DNA of 64,000 bases, taken from Crocinitomicaceae bacterium (GTDB taxonomy: Bacteria > Bacteroidota > Bacteroidia > Flavobacteriales_D > Crocinitomicaceae). The stretch spans positions 158,465 through 222,464 of the forward strand of contig JAMLHA010000002.1 in assembly GCA_023957475.1 (NCBI GenBank). The letters run 5' to 3'. This document shows positions 19,307 to 28,492 of this stretch, piece by piece (the first letter of the stretch is position 1; each line of letters opens with the position of its first letter). The position numbers were made by a program, and so were the translations under genes. The notes under the pieces are model-generated. The model was not told where the DNA came from, searched no databases, and saw only the letters and a list, made by a program, of their open reading frames with translations.

Positions 19307-19349
19307 TGACAAAAGTCATATTTTTATCGATTAAATAAAGATATATTTG
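19307..19349 (+). promoter_or_regulatory. Putative CRP/FNR-family operator and promoter of the nos operon
   Basis: TGACAAAAGTCA (19307-19318) is a perfect palindrome of TGAC/GTCA half-sites, as bound by CRP/FNR relatives including the nitrosative-stress regulators of Bacteroidota. A TATATTTG -7 box lies at 19342-19349. If transcription starts about 5 bp after it, the palindrome centre is near -42, the classical activator position. The regulator itself is not in the window. Confidence 0.6.
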
Positions 19350-19369
19350 TTTTAAATTAAGTGGATTTT

Positions 19370-19837
19370 ATGAAGAAAAAGATTATTTATTTTACTATTG
19401 TTGGAAGTGCTTTATTGTTAGGTTCTTGTAGTGGAGGCCCTGAAAAAGGTAATAATCAAAATATAGAAAAAAGAGAGGTTTCTGATTATGACCCAGAAAG
19501 AGGAGAAGGGAAGTTTGATGAAAATAATGTTGTTGTAGGAGCATTAGATGGGGCGATGGCTAAAAAGGGGCAAGCGATTTCCGAAACGAAATGTATGTCT
19601 TGTCATAAATTAAGTGATGAGAAATTGGTTGGTCCAGGATGGAAAGGAGTTACAGACCGTCGCACGCCTCATTGGATTATGAATTTTATTACTAATCCAG
19701 ATGCGATGATTGATAAAGACCCTGAAGTACAAGCTCAGTTAGAATTATGCTTAGTAAGAATGCCGAATCAAAATTTAGCTGATGAAGAAGCAAGAAGCAT
19801 TCTTGAATACATGAGAGAGAATGATGGTGTAAAATAA
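19370..19837 (+). CDS. Monohaem cytochrome c lipoprotein of the nos operon
   Basis: A 155-residue periplasm-facing cytochrome c, probably an electron donor to NosZ. The lipoprotein signal ends at Cys20 (LLLGSC), haem attachment is CMSCHK (Cys75, Cys78, His79) and the axial Met is probably in LVRMPNQ. An acidic, Asn-rich linker joins anchor and haem domain. A GTG at 19361 precedes the ATG at 19370; the ATG is preferred because it starts the signal. It is the first gene of the operon, 34 bp before nosZ. Confidence 0.9.
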   Translation: MKKKIIYFTIVGSALLLGSCSGGPEKGNNQNIEKREVSDYDPERGEGKFDENNVVVGALDGAMAKKGQAISETKCMSCHKLSDEKLVGPGWKGVTDRRTPHWIMNFITNPDAMIDKDPEVQAQLELCLVRMPNQNLADEEARSILEYMRENDGVK

Positions 19838-19871
19838 TTACACATCTATTATACAAATAAAAAAAACGACT

Positions 19872-21845
19872 ATGTTGAGAAAAAAAGTAACCATTGGAAT
19901 GCTTGCACTTGCCGCAATTGCTGTTTCGTGTAAGCCTAAGGGCGCTGAAAATGTTGTAAGTGGCGATGCTGCTTCTAAAGTTTATGTTGCCCCTGGAAAA
20001 TATGATGAAATTTATAATTTCGTATCAGGAGGTTTTAGTGGACAATTAAGTGTTTACGGATTGCCTAGTGGACGTTTGTTCAGAGTAATTCCTGTTTTTT
20101 CTGTTGATCCAGAAAAAGGTTGGGGATTCAGCGAAGAAACCAAACCGATGTTGAACACTTCTCATGGATTTGTTCCTTGGGATGACTTGCACCACGTTGA
20201 AATGTCTATGACGGATGGAATGGCAGATGGTAAATGGGTGTTTGTAAATGCCAATAACACACCTCGTTTAGGTCGTGTGGATTTAAAAACGTTCCGTACA
20301 GCTGAAATTATTGAGTTGCCAAATAGTGCTGGTAACCACAGTTCGCCATTTGGTACAGAAAATTCAGAATACATTGTGGCTGGTACTCGTTTTAGTGTTC
20401 CTGCTGATGGCGATGCTAGTGATGTTTCAATTGAAACGTATAAGGAAAATTTTAAAGGCCATATCAGCTTTGTGAGCGTTGACAAAAACTCTGGAGAAAT
20501 GGATTTGGCTTTCCAATTGAAGACACCTGGAGTTAATTTTGACTTGGCTCGTTGTGGTAAAGGTGCTTCAAGCGGTTGGTTCTTCTTCTCTTGTTACAAC
20601 ACAGAGCAAGCAAATACACTTTTGGAAGTGAATGCCTCTAAAAATGATAAGGACTTTATCATGGCTGTTAACTGGAAAAAAGCTGAAGAATTAGTAAAAG
20701 CTGGTAAAGGAAAGAAGGAAGCTGTTAAATATGCGCACAATAAATTCAATGAAGAAACGCATTCAGCAACTTCTGAAATCAAAACAAGTGTAACTGTTTT
20801 AGATGTAGCAGATCACCCAGGATTGGTTTATTTTATTCCTTGTCCTAAATCTCCTCATGGTTGTGACGTGAGTCCAACAGGGGAATACATTGTAGGTAGT
20901 GGTAAATTGGCTGCATTGTTGCCTGTATTTAGTTTTGAAAAAATCCAAAAAGCAATTGCTAATAAAACGTTTGAAAAAGAAAGCTATGCTGGAATTCCAG
21001 TTATCAAATACGAAGCTGCTTTGTATGGAGAGGTTGAAAAACCAGGTTTAGGGCCATTGCATACAGAATTTGATGACAAAGGATTTGCTTATACTTCTAT
21101 GTTCTTGTCTTCGGAAATTGTAAAATGGAACATCAAAGAGTTGAAAGTTGTTGATCGTCAACCAACGTTCTATTCAACAGGTCACTTGATGGTTGTTGGT
21201 GGAAATACGAAAAAGCCTTATGGTAAATACTTGGTAGCTTATAACAAAATTACAAAAGACCGTTATTTACCAACAGGACCAGAATTGTGTCAAAGTGCTC
21301 AATTGTTTGATATCAGTGGCGATAAAATGGAATTGCTTCTAGATTTCCCAACAATTGGAGAACCACACTACGCACAAGGTATTCCTGCTAGTTTGATTAT
21401 GGATAAACAAGCTAAGATTTACGATATTAACAAAAACAAACACGCTCATTTCACAAACGGAGAAGCAAATGCTAAAGTGGTACGTAAAGGAAATGAAGTA
21501 CACGTTTATTTGACAACTATTCGCTCTCACTTGGCTCCTGATAACATTGAAGGTGTACAATTGGGTGATGTGGTTTATTTCCACGTAACAAACTTAGAAC
21601 AAGATTGGGATTTACCTCACGGATTTGCAGTGAAAGGAGCTGATAATGGCGAGTTGCTTGTAATGCCTGGTGAAACAACAACATTGAAATGGGTACCAGA
21701 TAGAATTGGAATTTTCCCAATGTATTGTACTGACTTCTGTTCTGCTTTACACCAAGAAATGACTGGTTATATTCGTGTATCTCCTAAAGGAAGTAATGTT
21801 CCAATTAAATATGGATTAGGTGACAAATTTGTAACAGTCAACTAA
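19872..21845 (+). CDS. nosZ: Nitrous-oxide reductase, clade II (Sec-type)
   Basis: Reduces N2O to N2 in the periplasm. The 657-residue protein has no twin-arginine signal; instead MLRKKVTIGMLALAAIAVSC is a Sec lipoprotein-like signal with Cys20, the mark of clade II enzymes. Copper Z ligands sit in DLHHVEM, GNHSSPF, SPHGCDVSP, GPLHTEFD and EPHYAQG. The CuA site is C619-TDF-C623-SAL-H627-QE-M630. All metal ligands I expect are there. The neighbours are the full accessory set nosL-D-F-Y. Confidence 0.97.
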   Translation: MLRKKVTIGMLALAAIAVSCKPKGAENVVSGDAASKVYVAPGKYDEIYNFVSGGFSGQLSVYGLPSGRLFRVIPVFSVDPEKGWGFSEETKPMLNTSHGFVPWDDLHHVEMSMTDGMADGKWVFVNANNTPRLGRVDLKTFRTAEIIELPNSAGNHSSPFGTENSEYIVAGTRFSVPADGDASDVSIETYKENFKGHISFVSVDKNSGEMDLAFQLKTPGVNFDLARCGKGASSGWFFFSCYNTEQANTLLEVNASKNDKDFIMAVNWKKAEELVKAGKGKKEAVKYAHNKFNEETHSATSEIKTSVTVLDVADHPGLVYFIPCPKSPHGCDVSPTGEYIVGSGKLAALLPVFSFEKIQKAIANKTFEKESYAGIPVIKYEAALYGEVEKPGLGPLHTEFDDKGFAYTSMFLSSEIVKWNIKELKVVDRQPTFYSTGHLMVVGGNTKKPYGKYLVAYNKITKDRYLPTGPELCQSAQLFDISGDKMELLLDFPTIGEPHYAQGIPASLIMDKQAKIYDINKNKHAHFTNGEANAKVVRKGNEVHVYLTTIRSHLAPDNIEGVQLGDVVYFHVTNLEQDWDLPHGFAVKGADNGELLVMPGETTTLKWVPDRIGIFPMYCTDFCSALHQEMTGYIRVSPKGSNVPIKYGLGDKFVTVN

Positions 21846-21870
21846 TTTAATAAAACTTTAAATGTGTATA

Positions 21871-21903
21871 AAAGGCAGTATCACCATAGTGCTGCCCTTT
21901 ATT
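21871..21903 (+). terminator. Intercistronic hairpin between nosZ and nosL
   Basis: AAAGGCAG…CTGCCCTTT with five G/C-rich pairs (21874-21878 with 21892-21896), further inner pairs and a following ATTT. It may attenuate transcription so that nosZ is made in excess over the accessory genes. Confidence 0.6.
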
Positions 21904-21948
21904 TGTAATCACAGAGCCTTGACAAAGACCAAACAAATTTAATTTAAA

Positions 21949-23028
21949 ATGAAAAATAAAATTTCTCTCATTTCAAGAATTCTATTGTTTCTTTCTGCTG
22001 GATTAACAATTGTAATTTTATTCTTACCAATTTGGAGTATCTATTTGGATGCACCTCAATATCCAGAAGGTTTAGAAATGCATATTTGGGCAAATAAATT
22101 AAGTGGTGATGTAGAAATTATAAATGGGCTAAACCATTATATAGGAATGAAAACAATTCATGTTGAAGATTTTAAAGAATTTGTTGTTCTTCCCTATATG
22201 TTGATTGCTTTAGCTACGTATTTTCTTGTTGCTGCTTTTGTTGGAACTAAAAGATGGTTGAACATTGCCTTTGTTTTACTCGTTGCATTTGGAGTAGGCG
22301 TAATGATAGATTTCTGGATTTGGTTGTACGATTACGGTCATGAACTTGATCCTTCTGCACCAATTAAAGTGCCTGGTATGTCATATCAACCTCCATTGAT
22401 TGGTTTCAAACAATTGCTTAACTTTGGGGCATATTCTATTCCTGCTTTAGGTGGTTGGTTAGCAATCATTACTGGTGGGTTGTTGTTTATTGGTGTTATG
22501 ATTGAATCGAAAATTTTAAAAAAGTTTAAAAAGAATAAATTAACGGTTGTTAGCTTGTTAATGGTTGGACTGACTCAGTTTTCTTGTGGTAGCAAACAAG
22601 TAGAACCTATACGATTGAACACTGATGGATGTGATTTTTGCAAAATGACAATTTCTGATGGTCGATTTGGAGTTGAAATCATTACTACCAAAGGGCGAGT
22701 GTATAAGTTTGATGATTTAAAATGTATGCTTAATTATGTCAATGAAAACGAATCGACAGAAATAGCGTCCTATTACATCAATAATTATTTAGGAAATAAT
22801 GAATTAATTGATGCAACAAATGCTTTTTATTTGCACCATGTTTCGTTAAATAGTCCAATGCGTGGAAATTTTGCAGCATTTGTAGCTGAATCCGCAGCGA
22901 AAGAGTATTCACAAGAAATAGAAGCTGATATTCTAACTTGGAATGAAATTTTACAATCAAAAGCAAATACAAACGAAGGTAATCATGACAATGAACATGA
23001 AGATCATAGTCACCATGAGCACCATTAA
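21949..23028 (+). CDS. nosL: Membrane domain fused to copper chaperone NosL
   Basis: A 359-residue fusion. Residues 1-190 are a four-helix membrane domain (about 11-30, 79-99, 104-125, 164-185). Residues 198-213 then look like a second lipoprotein signal (LTVVSLLMVGLTQFSC), and residues 214-359 are a NosL domain with the copper-binding CDFCKM (Cys228, Cys231, Met233) and KGRVYKFDDLKCM. The tail is rich in His, Asp and Glu (HEDHSHHEHH) and may bind metal. NosL delivers Cu(I) for the CuZ site of NosZ. Whether the chain is cut at Cys213 is unknown. Confidence 0.9.
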   Translation: MKNKISLISRILLFLSAGLTIVILFLPIWSIYLDAPQYPEGLEMHIWANKLSGDVEIINGLNHYIGMKTIHVEDFKEFVVLPYMLIALATYFLVAAFVGTKRWLNIAFVLLVAFGVGVMIDFWIWLYDYGHELDPSAPIKVPGMSYQPPLIGFKQLLNFGAYSIPALGGWLAIITGGLLFIGVMIESKILKKFKKNKLTVVSLLMVGLTQFSCGSKQVEPIRLNTDGCDFCKMTISDGRFGVEIITTKGRVYKFDDLKCMLNYVNENESTEIASYYINNYLGNNELIDATNAFYLHHVSLNSPMRGNFAAFVAESAAKEYSQEIEADILTWNEILQSKANTNEGNHDNEHEDHSHHEHH

Positions 23029-24280
23029 CCAATTAAAATATTACTTTTCGTATTTATCAATATTCTTTTTGTTGATACTTCCAGCTCAGTTGTTTGCAAA
23101 AACGGTGTATGTAGGTGGAAACAAACAATTTAAAACCATTAAATCGGCAATTAAAGAGAGTCAAGATGGTGATACAATCATTGTCACAAAGGGAGTGTAC
23201 AAGGAAGGGAATATCCAATTAAAAAAATCATTGATTTTGATTGGAAAAGGTAATCCCATTGTTGATGGTCAGCATGAACACGAAATCTTTTCGGTAAAAG
23301 TTGAAAATGTTGTCATAAAAGGCTTCCAAATTCAAAATAGCGGTCGCTCTGTAATGTCAGACCCAAGTGCAATTAAAGTCTATAAAGGTGCAAAAAATGT
23401 ACATATTCTAAATAACTATTTATTAAATAATTACTTTGGAATTTTTGTTCAAAACACCGAAAAAGTCATTGTTAAAAACAATGTCATAAAAGCAACCCAA
23501 GCCAAAGAATACCAATTGGGTAACGGTATTCATTGTTGGAAAAGTGATTCGATTCAAGTCATTGGGAACAAGATTTTTGGACACAGAGATGGTATTTATT
23601 TTGAATTTGTGACAGCTTCAGTAATTTGGAAAAATCAAGCGCATGACAACAAGCGTTATGGACTTCATTTCATGTTTGCACACAACAATGCCTATATTTC
23701 AAATAAGTTTGTCAAAAATGGAGCAGGTGTTGCTGTCATGTACACCAGAAATATCGTAATGCTTTACAATGTTTTTCAAGAAAATTGGGGCGATGCAGCT
23801 TATGGAATGTTGTTTAAAGAATTGTCGGACTGCTATTTGACTGGTAATAAATTCTATCGAAATACTACGGGCATTTTCTTTGATGGAACAAGTCGTATCA
23901 TTATTGAAAAAAACTTATTTAAGGAAAATGGTTGGGGTGTAAGAATGCAAGCAAATTGTATGGATAATTTGATGGAAAAAAATAATTTTGTTGGCAATAC
24001 ATTTGATATTACAACAAACGGATTTTTAACGTTGAATAAATTTGTGAACAATTATTGGGATAAATACGAAGGATTTGATATCAATAAAGATAAAATTGGT
24101 GATGTTCCTTATCGTCCGTTGAGTTTGTACTCTGTTATTGTAGAAAAAAATCCACCAGCAATGTTGCTGTATCGAAGTTTTATGATTGATTTACTGGATA
24201 AATCGGAGCGTATTCTTCCATCATTGACACCTGAAAATTTTATCGATAATGAACCCTGGATGGTTCCCCACAAAATTTGA
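23015..24280 (+). CDS. nosD: Nitrous oxide reductase maturation protein NosD
   Basis: A periplasmic right-handed beta-helix (CASH/PbH1) protein of 421 residues needed for CuZ maturation with the NosFY transporter. Residues 1-28 form a Sec signal (…FFLLILPAQLFA). The repeats run from VYVGGNKQFKTIKSAI through LLNNYFGIFVQNT to a typical C-terminus NNYWDKYEGFD…GDVPYRPL. Several upstream in-frame ATGs overlap the end of nosL; the ATG at 23015 starts the signal peptide and overlaps nosL by 14 bp. Confidence 0.92.
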   Translation: MSTINQLKYYFSYLSIFFLLILPAQLFAKTVYVGGNKQFKTIKSAIKESQDGDTIIVTKGVYKEGNIQLKKSLILIGKGNPIVDGQHEHEIFSVKVENVVIKGFQIQNSGRSVMSDPSAIKVYKGAKNVHILNNYLLNNYFGIFVQNTEKVIVKNNVIKATQAKEYQLGNGIHCWKSDSIQVIGNKIFGHRDGIYFEFVTASVIWKNQAHDNKRYGLHFMFAHNNAYISNKFVKNGAGVAVMYTRNIVMLYNVFQENWGDAAYGMLFKELSDCYLTGNKFYRNTTGIFFDGTSRIIIEKNLFKENGWGVRMQANCMDNLMEKNNFVGNTFDITTNGFLTLNKFVNNYWDKYEGFDINKDKIGDVPYRPLSLYSVIVEKNPPAMLLYRSFMIDLLDKSERILPSLTPENFIDNEPWMVPHKI

Positions 24281-24281
24281 T

Positions 24282-24992
24282 ATGATAACTGTAAAAAATA
24301 TAACAAAGCATTTTGGTAAATTTAAAGCACTTGATGACTTGAATTTGACCATGGATAGAGGAGAGTGTATTGCTTTGATTGGACCAAATGGGTGTGGTAA
24401 AACTACCTTGATTAAATCTATTTTAGGAATGGTACTTCCCGAAAAAGGTGAAATAACTTTTGAAGGTAAGAACATTAAAAATGATGATGAATACCGCCGA
24501 GATATTGGTTATATGCCTCAAATTGGTCGCTATCCTGAGAATATGACAATTGAACAAGTGTTGAATATGGTTCAAGGCATTCGAAAACATGCATCGGATG
24601 TTGATCTTGACCTTTACAATGCCTTTGAAATTGAAAAATTTAAAACAAAACGGATGCGTACTTTAAGTGGTGGAACAACTCAAAAAGTAAGTGCTACGCT
24701 TGCTTTTATGTTTCAACCGAAAGTACTTATATTGGATGAACCAACTGCGGGATTAGATCCAATAGCAGCAGAAATTTTAAAAGAAAAAATTATCGCAGCA
24801 AAAAATAAAGGGTGCTTGATACTTATTACATCTCATTTGTTAAGTGAACTGGAAGATTTTGTTAGTCAAATCATTTTTATGCAAGATGGTCAACTGATTT
24901 TGCACAAAAATGTGGATGATTTAAAAGCAACAACTGGTCAGGCAACGATTGCTAAATCAATTATTCACCTGCTTAAAGAATTGAAGTCATGA
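24282..24992 (+). CDS. nosF: ABC transporter ATP-binding protein NosF
   Basis: A 236-residue cytoplasmic ATPase that drives NosY. Walker A is GPNGCGKTT (34-42), the Q-loop is in YMPQIGRYP, the signature is TLSGGTTQK, Walker B is VLILDEPTAGLDP and the switch His is in LITSHLLSE. It starts 1 bp after the nosD stop; an in-frame ATG at 24249 overlaps nosD and is less likely. The end overlaps nosY as ATGA. Confidence 0.95.
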   Translation: MITVKNITKHFGKFKALDDLNLTMDRGECIALIGPNGCGKTTLIKSILGMVLPEKGEITFEGKNIKNDDEYRRDIGYMPQIGRYPENMTIEQVLNMVQGIRKHASDVDLDLYNAFEIEKFKTKRMRTLSGGTTQKVSATLAFMFQPKVLILDEPTAGLDPIAAEILKEKIIAAKNKGCLILITSHLLSELEDFVSQIIFMQDGQLILHKNVDDLKATTGQATIAKSIIHLLKELKS

Positions 24993-25756
24993 TGCAAATT
25001 TTAAAATACGTTGCGCTAGATATTTTGAAAAATAAAATAGTCATTGCTTATACAGTGATGCTTGCTTTGTTTTCATGGAGTGCTTTTGGATTGGAAGACA
25101 ATGCGTCTAAAGGAGTGCTTACTTTGTTGAATATCATCTTGTTGACCGTTCCGTTGGTTTCAGTCTTGTTTACAACCATTTATGTGTACAATAGCAACGA
25201 ATTCATCGAATTGCTAATTAGTCACCCGGTCAAGCGAAGCAAGATTTGGAAATCGTTGTTTATTGGGCTTTCAACAAGTATGGTAGTGGCTTATGTTATC
25301 GGAACAGGTATTCCATTGTTGTTATTTGCCGATTTTGGCACGGCAATTATGATGATAACAGCAGGTTCGCTGTTGTCTATTATTTTTGTTGCTGTTGCAT
25401 TTTTAAGTAGTATTTTAACGAGGGACAAAGCAAAAGGAATTGGAATTTCAATCATTGCTTGGCTGTATTTTGCCCTTTTATTTGATGGTTTAGTGTTGTT
25501 CTTATTCTTTCAATTTGCCGATTATCCTATCGAAAAAGTTGTTGTTGCATTAAGCGCATTGAGTCCAATTGATTTAACTCGTATTTTGATTTTATTGCGT
25601 TTGGATGTTTCAGCTATGATGGGCTATACTGGCGCTATTTTTCAAAATTATTTTGGAAGTAGCTGGGGATTGCTGCTTTCCTTTGGATTATTGCTATTGT
25701 GGATTCTTATTCCATTCTATTTTTCGCTAAGAAAATTTAAGAAAAAGGATTTGTAG
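24989..25756 (+). CDS. nosY: ABC transporter permease NosY
   Basis: A 255-residue inner-membrane permease with six hydrophobic segments (for example YTVMLALFSWSAFG, LLTVPLVSVLFTTIYVY, LLLSFGLLLLWILIPFYF). The first cytoplasmic loop has VYNSNEFIELLISHPVKRS, the conserved coupling region of NosY. With NosF and NosD it supplies a sulfur species for the CuZ cluster. Last gene of the operon. ATG at 24989 or 24992 are both possible. Confidence 0.92.
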   Translation: MMQILKYVALDILKNKIVIAYTVMLALFSWSAFGLEDNASKGVLTLLNIILLTVPLVSVLFTTIYVYNSNEFIELLISHPVKRSKIWKSLFIGLSTSMVVAYVIGTGIPLLLFADFGTAIMMITAGSLLSIIFVAVAFLSSILTRDKAKGIGISIIAWLYFALLFDGLVLFLFFQFADYPIEKVVVALSALSPIDLTRILILLRLDVSAMMGYTGAIFQNYFGSSWGLLLSFGLLLLWILIPFYFSLRKFKKKDL

Positions 25757-25768
25757 TAAAATAATTTA

Positions 25769-25803
25769 GATCCCTCATTTCAAATGAAGTGAGGAATCTT
25801 TTA
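25769..25803 (+). terminator. Terminator of the nos operon
   Basis: A 14-bp stem with one mismatch and one G-U pair (25769-25782 with 25785-25798), followed by TTTT. Confidence 0.75.
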
Positions 25804-25874
25804 GCATATCTATTAACCTGAGTTCGATATAAAATACCATTCAGGTTATTAATTTCAATTATTTATAAAAATAG

Positions 25875-27041
25875 TTATTTCGTGACAATTAATCGAATAG
25901 ATGACAATGATTGATTATTTTCTCTAATATGAACGAAGTAAATTCCTGCTGGTAATTGACTTCCGTTTATTTCGAATGAAGTTCCATTAATATTTGTCAA
26001 CGTTGAAACAGTTTGCCCGTATGAATTTTCAACGACAATAGATGCGTTTGTCAATGCATTGTTTGTTGAAATGATTGTTGATGATGAAAAAGGGTTAGGA
26101 GCAATTGAAAATTCTTGAGTAGTTGTTTTAAGACCTAAAAAACAAGAATTATTATTTGTACAATAAGTAATAGTACCAGCTACTGTTCCTGTATTTAAAT
26201 CAATATTCCCACCAGTGGCATCACATATATCCAATGTGCCATTTAGAGTTCCAGAATTCCAAGAGTTTTGCCCAATGCAGAATTTCCCGGAACCTGATAT
26301 AGTGTTGTTATTGTGCCAATTGTTGTTTACTAATACATAGCCATCGTTGGTGAAATTTGCAGGGCCAGCGATCGTGTCAATATTAGAAAAATCATTTGTA
26401 ACTTTAATATAACCAGTGCTTTCATTGGTGAATGTCTTTGCGTTACAAAAGTCATTTGCAGAAATAGAGGAGTTGTTTACAATTGTATTGGCATTAAATA
26501 AATTAATGGCTTCTTTGGATGCATTGTTGGTAAATGATCCACCATTGTAAAAATTAAAAGCATTGGAATGACCATTGTTGATTAATGAACCACCTGCGTT
26601 GTTCATAAACTGAGTCGCATCAATAGTACCGTTAACGCCATTCGTTAATGCTGCAGAATTGTTGAGCAAACTATCACATTCAATTAAGCCGTTATTAGTA
26701 AAAACACCACTAGCTAATAGCGTTCTGTTGACTTTAAATACACCATTGTTTGTCATGGTTGCTGTGCCACTTGGATAATTTAACGCAAAACCTCTCATCG
26801 GTGAGTTTCCAGTTAAAGAACCATTTGCTCCAATTGTGAAAGTTCCAGCTACATGGGCATAATCTTGATCCATCACAACATGATGATTAATTACAACATT
26901 TCCTGTAGTTATTGGAGGTATATAACCTTGCCAAATCATGGGGTCAGACCAGTTTCCATCTGCAATTGTCGTTTGTGCTAAGCTAAAATTGAAATAACCA
27001 ATTGCAATAGCTAGCAGATAAGTAGAAATTATTGTTTTCAT
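25875..27041 (-). CDS. T9SS-sorted Asn-rich repeat protein
   Basis: A 388-residue secreted protein. The signal starts at MKTIISTYLLAIAIGYF (start at 27041; the open frame upstream to 27158 has no matching feature). The mature part opens with TTIADGNWSDPMIWQG, common at the start of Bacteroidota surface repeat proteins, followed by short Asn/Gly-rich beta repeats (NNG, FTNN, NNS). The C-terminal 75 residues form a type A T9SS sorting domain (SIAPNPFSSST…AGIYFVHIRENN). No catalytic motif is seen; probably an adhesive or structural surface protein. Confidence 0.8.
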   Translation of the reverse strand: MKTIISTYLLAIAIGYFNFSLAQTTIADGNWSDPMIWQGYIPPITTGNVVINHHVVMDQDYAHVAGTFTIGANGSLTGNSPMRGFALNYPSGTATMTNNGVFKVNRTLLASGVFTNNGLIECDSLLNNSAALTNGVNGTIDATQFMNNAGGSLINNGHSNAFNFYNGGSFTNNASKEAINLFNANTIVNNSSISANDFCNAKTFTNESTGYIKVTNDFSNIDTIAGPANFTNDGYVLVNNNWHNNNTISGSGKFCIGQNSWNSGTLNGTLDICDATGGNIDLNTGTVAGTITYCTNNNSCFLGLKTTTQEFSIAPNPFSSSTIISTNNALTNASIVVENSYGQTVSTLTNINGTSFEINGSQLPAGIYFVHIRENNQSLSSIRLIVTK

Positions 27042-27207
27042 AACTATGTTTTTATTTGTTAGTAATAGAATGGTAAAATAAGATAAAAAAATCTGATTAA
27101 AATAGAAATGTTGGATTTTGCACATATTTTTTTTATTAACTGATTTTTTATCATCCACTTGATAATTTCATGAATAACTATTAATTTTGAATAATTATAA
27201 ATAACGA

Positions 27208-27555
27208 ATGATGAAAAAAGGATTTGTATTGGTAATAGGTTTGTTGTTAACTACGATGAGCTTTGGACAAGTGGCCAAATCAGGCGCTTCAAAACCTGAT
27301 CCAACAAAAGAATTATTAACAGTTGACGCAACTTGTGGTGAATGTAACTTTGGAATGGAAGGTGATGCATGTGATTTAGCTGTTAAAATTAATGGCAATA
27401 CTTATTATGTCGATGGAATTCCTGTGACAGAATATGGACATCCGCACAACAAAGGAGGATTCTGTGTGGCAATGAGAAAAGCGGAGGTTCAAGGTGAAAT
27501 TGTAAATGGACGTTTCAAAGCTTCTTATTTTAAATTGTTAAAAGAAGAAAAGTAA
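27208..27555 (+). CDS. Small secreted DUF6370-like protein with CxxC motif
   Basis: A 115-residue protein with a Sec signal (KKGFVLVIGLLLTTMSFGQ). The mature part has VDATCGECNFGMEGDACDLAVKI: a CGEC pair plus another Cys, and HPHNKGGFC near the end. The pattern matches the small Bacteroidota DUF6370 group. It could bind a metal or undergo disulfide chemistry, but there is no direct evidence. Tandem ATGs at 27208 and 27211. The small membrane gene follows 7 bp later. Confidence 0.7.
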   Translation: MMKKGFVLVIGLLLTTMSFGQVAKSGASKPDPTKELLTVDATCGECNFGMEGDACDLAVKINGNTYYVDGIPVTEYGHPHNKGGFCVAMRKAEVQGEIVNGRFKASYFKLLKEEK

Positions 27556-27562
27556 CAATTGA

Positions 27563-27730
27563 ATGAGAAACCCTTTTATCTTGGCTGCTTTACCAGCCAT
27601 CCTGATTGGATTTTTAAATGGACATTATTGGAAAAAACGCGGTTATAGCTTTGGGTTGTACCTGTTTTACGGAATTTTGGTGTCCTATATTTTTCTTGTA
27701 AAATCAATTCACTACTTTATGGAACAATGA
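27563..27730 (+). CDS. Small membrane protein, 55 residues
   Basis: An open frame from ATG 27563 to TGA 27728-27730. It begins MRNPFILAALPAILIGFLNG and has a second hydrophobic segment (YLFYGILVSYIFLVK), so it should span the membrane twice. Its stop overlaps the start of the EI24 gene as ATGA, and it starts 7 bp after the DUF6370-like gene; the tight packing on both sides supports a real gene. The function is unknown. Confidence 0.7.
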   Translation: MRNPFILAALPAILIGFLNGHYWKKRGYSFGLYLFYGILVSYIFLVKSIHYFMEQ

Positions 27731-28449
27731 ACGTTTTTGACTATTACATAAAAGCATTTGAATCATTGAAATTCTACCTTTCAAAAGGTAAAATTTGGTT
27801 GTTTATCATTCCATCCTTTTTTGTGTTTGTTGTGTATGGAATGTTGTTTCTTTTGTTGGCATTGTTGCTTTCCCCTTTAGGATTGCTTGCTTACATTCCA
27901 TTCATCGGTGATTACTTGCAAAGTTTTTACGATTGGACATTGGTAACTTCCAATTCCATTCTTTTTTATGCACGTTCCTTTACCATTTTAACGTTGCTTT
28001 CGCCGTTTATGAATCTGTTGTCCTCAAAATGTGATGAATTGTACCATAAAAAATCATTCGAATATTCTATCGGATTGTTTTTTGCTGATTTGTGGCGTGC
28101 GTTTAAAGTGAATTTTATTTTGTTCTCCATGTATTTAGTAGTGGTGACAATTATTTCATTACTTATTCAGCCAATATTGGGAGCAACAATCGGAAAAGGG
28201 TTGAGTTACATTGCTTCTTCCATGCTGTTTGGTTTTTCTTTCTTTGATTACAATTTTGAACGTTATCGAATGGGGATTTCCTCCACGTTTGAAAAAGGAT
28301 TTAAAAATTGGATGGTGATTTTTATTGGAGGAGTTATCTTTCAATTCATCTATTTATTGCCAATCCTTGGTATTGTTTTTGCCCCTTTTCTCACAACAAT
28401 ACTCACCACAGATGTGTTTATTAAAAACAAATCAATGTGGAATGATTAA
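27727..28449 (+). CDS. EI24/CysZ-like membrane protein
   Basis: A 240-residue inner-membrane protein with four to five long hydrophobic stretches (WLFIIPSFFVFVVYGMLFLL, FILFSMYLVVVTIISLLI, NWMVIFIGGVIFQFIYLL). The central PFMNLLSSKCDELYHKK and the FGFSFFDYNFERYRM motif are typical of the EI24 domain family, which includes the sulfate permease CysZ. Sulfate transport is possible, but the Bacteroidota branch is uncharacterised. It overlaps the preceding mini-gene by 4 bp. Confidence 0.75.
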   Translation: MNVFDYYIKAFESLKFYLSKGKIWLFIIPSFFVFVVYGMLFLLLALLLSPLGLLAYIPFIGDYLQSFYDWTLVTSNSILFYARSFTILTLLSPFMNLLSSKCDELYHKKSFEYSIGLFFADLWRAFKVNFILFSMYLVVVTIISLLIQPILGATIGKGLSYIASSMLFGFSFFDYNFERYRMGISSTFEKGFKNWMVIFIGGVIFQFIYLLPILGIVFAPFLTTILTTDVFIKNKSMWND

Positions 28450-28492
28450 GGTGGTTATTATCACTCGGGAGTGGATATAATAATTTTAGAGT

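Noticed and set aside
23854..24475. Minus-strand frames opposite nosD and nosF
   Set aside because: Shadows; the plus-strand proteins are recognised families with tight spacing.
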